From assembly GCA_900768625.1 (NCBI GenBank), contig CAAGDO010000049.1:1-7117 (forward strand): a stretch of DNA of 7,117 nucleotides, read 5' to 3'. Shown here one piece after another: positions 1-4,722 of the stretch; position 1 is the stretch's first letter, and the number at the start of each line of letters is the position of its first letter. Position numbers and translations under genes: made by a program. The notes under the pieces are model-generated. The model had not been told where the DNA came from. It was given only the letters and a program-made list of their open reading frames with translations, and made no database searches. This DNA is from Bacteroidaceae bacterium. GTDB lineage: Bacteria > Bacteroidota > Bacteroidia > Bacteroidales > Bacteroidaceae.

Positions 1-5
1 AGTCC

Positions 6-22
6 AGCGTGCGGAGCACGCT
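6..22. repeat. Perfect short hairpin, 7-bp stem and 3-base loop
   Basis: AGCGTGC and GCACGCT are separated by GGA, giving a GC-rich stem that can form on either strand. On the plus strand it is followed by CAAAAACG; on the minus strand it is preceded by T-rich sequence and followed by GGACT. Neither side has the T-run of a rho-independent terminator, so I call it a palindrome only. It could be a REP-like unit or part of a transcript end. Confidence 0.5.
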
Positions 23-24
23 CA

Positions 25-67
25 AAAACGACTATAGTGCGTAAGCCCCAATGGAGCAAGTCGTTTT
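25..67. repeat. 9-base inverted repeat around a 25-base spacer
   Basis: AAAACGACT (25-33) is matched exactly in inverted orientation by AGTCGTTTT (59-67). Inside the spacer a short TGC/GCA pair (38-40 with 56-58) could lengthen the stem. The unpaired apex contains GCCCCA, which can pair with TGGGGC at 85-90 outside the stem, so a pseudoknot-like fold is geometrically possible. That fold is inferred from base pairing by eye. Confidence 0.4.
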
Positions 68-104
68 GTAATCGTTACACTTAATGGGGCGGCTATTTTG
101 TTCC

Positions 105-2381
105 TTATTCCTTCTGATTCGTTTCGCTGGTCAAGGCTTGGAGAGCACTACCTGCTTTGAACCATTTGATTTGGGTGTGATTGTAGGTGTGGCATACCGG
201 GAAACAACTTGTTGTCCCGTCTTTGTGCTTTACTTCTACAGAAAGTTGTTTTCCCTCTGAAAATGAGGAACAATGAATGGTGATGAAATCGCAGGGTTGG
301 ATGAGATTGTAGTCCGAAGGAGAAGCGAATGTGAGGGCCAGGATTCCTTGTTTCTTGAGGTTCGTCTCGTGGATGCGTGCAAAGCTTCTGGCGATGACGG
401 CACGTACGCCAAGAAGACGAGGCTCCATGGCTGCATGTTCGCGGCTTGAGCCTTCTCCGTAGTTTTCGTCAGCCACAATGATGCTGCCTCCGTAGTGCTC
501 ACGATAGTGTTCTGCCACTTCCCAAACTTGGGCATCGTTACTCGTGGTGAGGTCGGAAACGATGCCAGTCTGGTCAGTGAAGGCATTGGTTGCGCCGAGC
601 AACAGGTTACGGGAGATGTTGGAAAGATGTCCGCGGAAACGGAGCCAAGGACCTGCCATGGATATATGGTCAGTGGTGCATTTCCCTTTTGTCTTGATGA
701 GAAGAGGAAGATGCAGGAAGTCGTTTCCGTCCCACGTTGGGAATGGCGTAAGCAGTTGTAGGCGCTGGCTTTCGGGGGATATGACTAAAGGACGTGATGC
801 ATCAGGCGTGGAATTGTGGCTTGGAGCAACAGCAGCGGCTGCTTTGAGTTCGAATCCTTGAGGAGGCAATGAAAGGCCATTTGGCTTGAACGTTCCTGCA
901 GAAGAAAGAAAAGCGGGATGCTCATCGAGGCGTCCTGTGAAGGCATAGCCGATAGCTACTTCCGGAGAAGTGATGAAGGCAAAGGTGTTGGGGTTACCGT
1001 CTGCCCGACGGGCAAAGTTGCGATTGAAGGTGGTGATGATGCTGTTGCGATGGGTTGGGTCGGCATCGTTTCCATTGCCGTCCAGTCTCCGCCATTGGCC
1101 AATGCAAGGACCGCAAGCCGCTGTGGTCACCATGGCTCCTGCTTGGCGAAATATGTCCATCATACCGTCTCTTTCGGCTGTCAACCTGACCAGTTCTGAA
1201 CCAGGGCATACAATCAGTTCGCATTTCAATTGGAGTCCGGCATCGAGACCTTGACGCAGTATGGAGGCCGCGCGGGCCATGTCATGATAGGAAGAATTGG
1301 TGCAGGAGCCTATCAGGCATACTTCGACATTCAAGGGCCATCCTTCTTTCTGGGCTTTGACAGGCATATCATGGAGCGGGGTGGCCGCATCGGGGGTGAA
1401 CGGACCGTTGACGGAGGGCTGAAGGGAAGACAGGTCGATGTCGATGATCTCATCGTAGAAACGTTCGGGGTGCTCCTCCACTTCTTTGTCGGCTCGCAAG
1501 TCGTCGCTCATTTGTTCGGCCCATTCTGCCACTTGTTCGCGCCCTGTCTTTCGGAGATAGGCTGCGGATTGGTCATCGAATGGAAAGACGGACGTGGTGG
1601 CTCCGACTTCTGCTCCCATATTGCAGATGGTGGCTTTTCCTGTGGCTTCAAGAGTCGCTGTCCCAGGTCCGAAATACTCGATAATGGCATTGGTGGCGCC
1701 TTTGGTGGTGAGGCGGTGGGTGAGATGGAGAATGACGTCCTTGGCAGAAGTCCATCCGTTGAGTTTGCCCGTGAGTCTGACGCCGATGATTCGGGGGAGT
1801 TTGAGTTCCCAGGGTTCGCCTACCATCACGTCAACGGCATCAGCTCCTCCTACTCCTACAGCCACCATGGAAAGTCCACCGGCGTTTGGGGTGTGGGAGT
1901 CTGTTCCGACCATCATACCCCCAGGGAATGCGTAGTTCTCAAGCACCACTTGATGGATGATGCCTGCTCCAGGTTTCCAAAATCCGAATCCGAAACGCTC
2001 GGCTGCTGATTGGAGAAAATCATAGACTTCGCTGTTGTCTGAACAGGCGGTCTGAAGATCAGGAGTCGCACCATGGCACGCACGGATGAGGTGGTCGCAA
2101 TGCACTGTTGCAGGTACGGCCGAAGCGCTACGGTGCGAGTTGATGAATTGCAAAATGGCCATTTGGGCTGTTGCATCCTGCATGGCCACCCGATCGGGAC
2201 GGAACAGAGCATAGTCTTTGCCTCTGGTCAGTCCGTTGAGTGACTCCGTATGGTCGGCGTGGGTGAAAAGGATTTTTTCGGCCAATGTGAGCGGACGATT
2301 GAGTACTTGGCGAGCTGAATCAATGCGGGAAGTATAGTGAGAGTAGAATTCGCGCAGCATGGCGATGTCGTATATCTTCAT
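105..2381 (-). CDS. Aconitate hydratase, mitochondrial type
   Basis: This cytoplasmic [4Fe-4S] enzyme interconverts citrate and isocitrate via cis-aconitate. The 758-residue length fits the mitochondrial-type aconitases of Bacteroidota. Cluster ligands are Cys360 (GSCTNSS) and Cys423/Cys426 (CGPC); the 63- and 3-residue spacings match Cys358/421/424 of mammalian aconitase. Other active-site matches are Gln68 (MQDAT), His97 (CDHLI), Asp161 and His163 (TDSHTPN), Arg454/Arg459, Arg583 (FRG) and catalytic Ser645 with Arg647 (GEGSSREHA). Domains 1-3 span about residues 30-480 and the swivelling domain about 550-700. I chose the ATG at 2381, giving MKIYDIAMLREFY, because homologues start there. An in-frame ATG at 2561 would add 60 unrelated residues and lies upstream of the promoter-like TATCTTTG at 2456-2449. 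Citrate synthase and isocitrate dehydrogenase often neighbour this gene in the phylum but are not visible here. No key residue is missing. The symbol (acnA or acn) varies by database. Confidence 0.95.
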   Translation of the reverse strand: MKIYDIAMLREFYSHYTSRIDSARQVLNRPLTLAEKILFTHADHTESLNGLTRGKDYALFRPDRVAMQDATAQMAILQFINSHRSASAVPATVHCDHLIRACHGATPDLQTACSDNSEVYDFLQSAAERFGFGFWKPGAGIIHQVVLENYAFPGGMMVGTDSHTPNAGGLSMVAVGVGGADAVDVMVGEPWELKLPRIIGVRLTGKLNGWTSAKDVILHLTHRLTTKGATNAIIEYFGPGTATLEATGKATICNMGAEVGATTSVFPFDDQSAAYLRKTGREQVAEWAEQMSDDLRADKEVEEHPERFYDEIIDIDLSSLQPSVNGPFTPDAATPLHDMPVKAQKEGWPLNVEVCLIGSCTNSSYHDMARAASILRQGLDAGLQLKCELIVCPGSELVRLTAERDGMMDIFRQAGAMVTTAACGPCIGQWRRLDGNGNDADPTHRNSIITTFNRNFARRADGNPNTFAFITSPEVAIGYAFTGRLDEHPAFLSSAGTFKPNGLSLPPQGFELKAAAAVAPSHNSTPDASRPLVISPESQRLQLLTPFPTWDGNDFLHLPLLIKTKGKCTTDHISMAGPWLRFRGHLSNISRNLLLGATNAFTDQTGIVSDLTTSNDAQVWEVAEHYREHYGGSIIVADENYGEGSSREHAAMEPRLLGVRAVIARSFARIHETNLKKQGILALTFASPSDYNLIQPCDFITIHCSSFSEGKQLSVEVKHKDGTTSCFPVCHTYNHTQIKWFKAGSALQALTSETNQKE

Positions 2382-2448
2382 AAGCCTCAATGATGTTGTT
2401 CTGTAAGTTTGACAAGTTTGTTTATTGACAAATGTCGCATGACGGTTG

Positions 2449-2456
2449 CAAAGATA
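2449..2456 (-). promoter_or_regulatory. Bacteroidota-type -7 element for aconitase
   Basis: Read on the minus strand this is TATCTTTG, an exact match to TAnnTTTG, the -7 motif of the primary sigma factor in Bacteroidota. It lies 67 bases before the chosen ATG at 2381, so the leader would be about 60 bases. No TTTG occurs 19-21 bases further upstream, so the -33 element is weak or absent. A GAGG lies 3 bases before the ATG, too close for a good ribosome binding site. The position supports the shorter start. Confidence 0.6.
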
Positions 2457-2728
2457 ATGCAAAATTCTTTTTTGTCGGTCATTGTACTTGCTAAAAAAGA
2501 TTGATTGCGATTTGATTCTTCCTGAAAGATGGTATCCTTTTGTGAATTCGTTTTCTTTCATAGATGAAATGAACGTTAATAGTCTTATATCTTTTTTGTG
2601 GAACTTGGGAGCCTTCTCTCAGTTTTAGGGAATGGTTCGTTATGTTCCTTTTGTTTGCATTTGTTGGCGTAATTCATTCGTTTGTCATTCTGAATCAGCA
2701 TCACACCTGCTTTGCTGGGGGAAAAATG

Positions 2729-2740
2729 TTACATTTGTAA
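2729..2740. promoter_or_regulatory. Possible operator palindrome TTACA-N2-TGTAA
   Basis: TTACATTTGTAA forms a perfect 5-base inverted repeat with a 2-base centre, 19 bases upstream of the glycogen synthase -33 box. Such a site could bind a dimeric regulator, but short AT-rich palindromes are expected by chance in this sequence. I know of no specific regulator for it. Confidence 0.2.
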
Positions 2741-2758
2741 AAACTTTCATGCTTTCAT

Positions 2759-2789
2759 TTTGTCATTCGGCCGTCTTGCATTATCTTTG
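2759..2789 (+). promoter_or_regulatory. Bacteroidota-type promoter of glycogen synthase
   Basis: TTTG (2759-2762) is followed after exactly 19 bases by TATCTTTG (2782-2789). This matches the TTTG-N19-TAnnTTTG consensus of Bacteroidota. The -7 box ends 21 bases before the ATG at 2811, so transcription should begin around 2794-2798, leaving a leader of about 15 bases. No Shine-Dalgarno sequence is present in the AT-rich leader, which is normal for the phylum. Confidence 0.8.
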
Positions 2790-2810
2790 CGCTGAAATTT
2801 AGAGCTTTTT

Positions 2811-4619
2811 ATGAATACTGAACTCTTTGCTCCCGACTATATATTTGAAACAAGTTGGGAGGTTTGCAACAAAGTGGGTGGCATCTATACGGTGCTCTCA
2901 TCGCGTGCAAAAACGCTAAAAACTAAGTGGCAGGACAAACTTGTGTTTATTGGTCCTGACCTGAAGCAGCCGACGGCTAACGTTGATTTCAAGGAAGATA
3001 CGCGGTTGCTCCCCAAATGGAAAAAGGCGGCAGCTGAGTTGGGTTTGAATTGCAGAATCGGTCGTTGGCAAGTGCCAGGCGAACCGGTTGCTGTACTTGT
3101 TGATTTTACTCCCTTTTTCAATATTAAAAATCAGATCTATGCTGAAGCATGGGATTTGTTTCGAGTGGATTCCATCAAGGCCTATGGCGACTATGATGAG
3201 GCATCTATGTTCTCGTATGCGGCAGGACGTTTTGTGGAAGCAGTGGTAGGCGAATGCCTTAATCCCACCGACCGTGTGGTCTATCAGGCCCATGAATGGA
3301 TGTCTGGTCTGGGTATGCTCTTCCTTAAGCATCATATGCCTCGCGTGGCTACGATTTTCACTACGCATGCTACGAGCATCGGGCGTTCCATCTGTGGCAA
3401 TAATAAGGAACTGTACGCCTATTTCGAAGGCTACAACGGCGATCAGATGGCTTGTGAACTCCACATGGAGGCTAAACACAGCATCGAGAAGCAGAGTGCA
3501 TGGCACGCTGATTGTTTCACAACGGTCAGCCGATTCACGGATCGCGAGTGCAATCAGTTGCTTGACAAAGCAGCTGACGTGGTTCTCCCCAATGGTTTTG
3601 AGAATGATTTCGTGCCTCAGGGTGCGTCATTCACCAGCGTTCGCCGTCAGGCTCGCAAGCGTATCCTTGAAGTGGCCAATGCTCTGACAGGAAGCCAGAT
3701 GACTGATGACACGCTCATTGTTTCGACCAGCGGACGAAATGACTATCGCTGCAAGGGCTTCGATGTGTTCCTCGAGACGATGGCCCGCCTTCGTGCTGAA
3801 CTTAACGAGTCGGGCGACGAACAGAAGCAGGTGCTGGCCCTTATCGAAGTGCCGTGCTGGCTCAAAGGCCCTCGTGCTGATTTGCAGAAGCGTCTGACAG
3901 AGAAATATGCTGAGGGTTCGGCTCTGCCCAACCCGATTATCACGCACGATCTCTATAATCTGACCGATGACCGTATCGTCAATCAGATTTGGCATCTCGG
4001 ACTTCAGAACTTGCCTGCTGATAAGGTGAAGGTCATTCTCGTACCTTGCTATTTGGAGGGGAATGACGATATCTTCAATATGCCATACTATCACCTCCTT
4101 GCTGCCAATGATCTTGCTCTCTATCCTTCTTACTATGAGCCTTGGGGCTATACACCGCTTGAAAGCTGTGCATTCCACACACCTTGTGTGACGACCGACT
4201 TGAGCGGTTTCGGACAGTGGACGGACGAGGTGCTTGGCCACGAGGGTACGTTGAAGGACGGTGTTCGCGTGATCCACCGCGATGATTCCAATTTCTTCGG
4301 TGTGGCTGCTGATATGTGCAGCACCATCCGCGAGATGCTTGAATTGGCTCCGCGTCAGCGTACGGCTGTGCGTAATGCCGCCACTCGTCTGGCCGACATG
4401 GCTCAATGGGAGCACTTCATTCGCTACTACTACGAGGCTTACGACTTTGCTATCCGCCGTGTCGAAGGCGTTGAAAAGATGGTGGCTCAAGAGGCAGAGG
4501 AGAAAGTTTCCGCCAAGAAGGAAACGGCCAAACCTGCTCGTAAGTGCGCTGCCAAGAAAGCAACGACTACTGCTGCCAAGCCTAAAGCGGCAAGAACCAC
4601 GACCCGCAAACGCAAGTAA
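2811..4619 (+). CDS. Glycogen synthase, GT3 (eukaryote-like) family, with basic C-terminal tail
   Basis: This 602-residue enzyme should transfer glucose from a nucleotide sugar (UDP-glucose in characterised GT3 enzymes) to the non-reducing end of alpha-1,4-glucan in the cytoplasm. It resembles animal and fungal GT3 synthases rather than the GT5 GlgA of Escherichia coli. The N-terminal Rossmann domain opens with FETSWEVCNKVGGIYTVL (12-29). Further motifs are HEW (161-163), TTHAT (184-188), FTTVS (236-240) and PNG (260-262). The C-terminal domain has SYYEPWGYTPLE (440-451), whose Glu443 and Glu451 match the catalytic glutamate pair of yeast Gsy2, followed by DLSGFGQW (463-470). The arginine helix that binds glucose-6-phosphate in eukaryotes survives only partly (Arg515, Arg517, Arg521, Arg526; Ala523 where I recall an arginine). 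The last 38 residues (565-602) are almost entirely Lys, Ala, Thr, Arg and Pro. The alpha-glucan phosphorylase gene follows 103 bases downstream. Databases use various names, so no symbol is given. Confidence 0.93.
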   Translation: MNTELFAPDYIFETSWEVCNKVGGIYTVLSSRAKTLKTKWQDKLVFIGPDLKQPTANVDFKEDTRLLPKWKKAAAELGLNCRIGRWQVPGEPVAVLVDFTPFFNIKNQIYAEAWDLFRVDSIKAYGDYDEASMFSYAAGRFVEAVVGECLNPTDRVVYQAHEWMSGLGMLFLKHHMPRVATIFTTHATSIGRSICGNNKELYAYFEGYNGDQMACELHMEAKHSIEKQSAWHADCFTTVSRFTDRECNQLLDKAADVVLPNGFENDFVPQGASFTSVRRQARKRILEVANALTGSQMTDDTLIVSTSGRNDYRCKGFDVFLETMARLRAELNESGDEQKQVLALIEVPCWLKGPRADLQKRLTEKYAEGSALPNPIITHDLYNLTDDRIVNQIWHLGLQNLPADKVKVILVPCYLEGNDDIFNMPYYHLLAANDLALYPSYYEPWGYTPLESCAFHTPCVTTDLSGFGQWTDEVLGHEGTLKDGVRVIHRDDSNFFGVAADMCSTIREMLELAPRQRTAVRNAATRLADMAQWEHFIRYYYEAYDFAIRRVEGVEKMVAQEAEEKVSAKKETAKPARKCAAKKATTTAAKPKAARTTTRKRK

Positions 4620-4629
4620 ATGCAACAAA

Positions 4630-4678
4630 GGGGGTGTGTCTGGGGAGGATACGATGGTATTCCCCTTGGCACGCGCCT
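4630..4678 (+). other. Long imperfect hairpin between glycogen synthase and phosphorylase
   Basis: The hairpin starts 11 bases after the synthase stop codon. From the loop outward, ATAC (4649-4652) pairs with GTAT (4657-4660) around loop GATG; after a GG bulge, GGGGA (4642-4646) pairs with TCCCC (4661-4665). After a small internal loop, GTGTC (4636-4640) pairs with GGCAC (4668-4672, one G-T wobble), and the GGGGGT at 4630-4635 pairs with GCGCCT (4673-4678) with one mismatch. The next bases are GACAATGATA, with no T-run, so this is not a standard intrinsic terminator. It may protect the 3' end of the synthase message, mark a processing site or attenuate read-through. Confidence 0.5.
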
Positions 4679-4698
4679 GACAATGATACATAACATTG
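4666..4698 (+). promoter_or_regulatory. Weak candidate promoter for alpha-glucan phosphorylase
   Basis: TAACATTG (4691-4698) differs at one position from the TAnnTTTG -7 consensus. TTGG (4666-4669) lies 21 bases upstream, as a poor -33 match, and overlaps the hairpin's right arm. If real, it would give the phosphorylase its own transcript with a leader of about 20 bases. The alternative is read-through from the synthase promoter. Confidence 0.2.
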
Positions 4699-4722
4699 TA
4701 CAACACACATCCTTACAATCAT

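Larger units (their letters stand above)
1..104. other. Non-coding region downstream of aconitase, rich in inverted repeats
   Basis: No open reading frame is credible here. The stretch lies just 3' of the aconitase stop codon on the minus strand and runs to the window edge. It holds a perfect 7-base-pair hairpin (6-22), a 9-base inverted repeat AAAACGACT/AGTCGTTTT (25-33 with 59-67), a 5-base-pair hairpin TGTAA/TTACA (67-79), and a 6-base inverted pair GCCCCA/TGGGGC (45-50 with 85-90). No T-run follows any stem closely on either strand as a classical intrinsic terminator would need. The region may be a structured 3' untranslated region of the aconitase transcript or part of a repeat family. 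Its function is unknown. Confidence 0.5.
2382..2810. other. Divergent intergenic region between aconitase and glycogen synthase
   Basis: These 429 bases carry outward-facing promoters for both neighbours. The middle (about 2560-2750) is AT-rich with no credible gene. It contains a short 5-base palindrome TTACA/TGTAA (2729-2740) and a 10-base direct repeat TTTGTCATTC (2681-2690 and 2759-2768), whose second copy includes the -33 box of the glycogen synthase promoter. No RNA gene or terminator is evident. Confidence 0.7.

Noticed and set aside
1..104. Integron-type attC site or mobile-element end
   Set aside because: The inverted repeats suggested it, but I see no attC core-site motifs, no target-site duplication and no transposase or integrase in the window.
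1230..2009. A 259-codon open frame on the plus strand
   Set aside because: It lies wholly inside the aconitase gene on the other strand, whose catalytic and cluster-binding residues are intact. The translated product has no recognisable family features.
2569..2628. A 19-codon plus-strand mini-frame starting ATGAACGTTAA, the same 11 bases as the phosphorylase start
   Set aside because: It has no promoter or ribosome binding site that I can support, lies well upstream of the mapped-by-motif glycogen synthase promoter, and the shared 11 bases are probably coincidence.
4630..4678. Intrinsic terminator ending the glycogen synthase transcript
   Set aside because: The stem is strong, but no T-run follows; the next bases are GACAATGATA. 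I therefore list it only as a hairpin of unknown role.
3627..4706. A 359-codon open frame on the minus strand
   Set aside because: It overlaps the C-terminal half of glycogen synthase, including the conserved catalytic region. It is explained by the codon bias of the real gene and shows no family motif.
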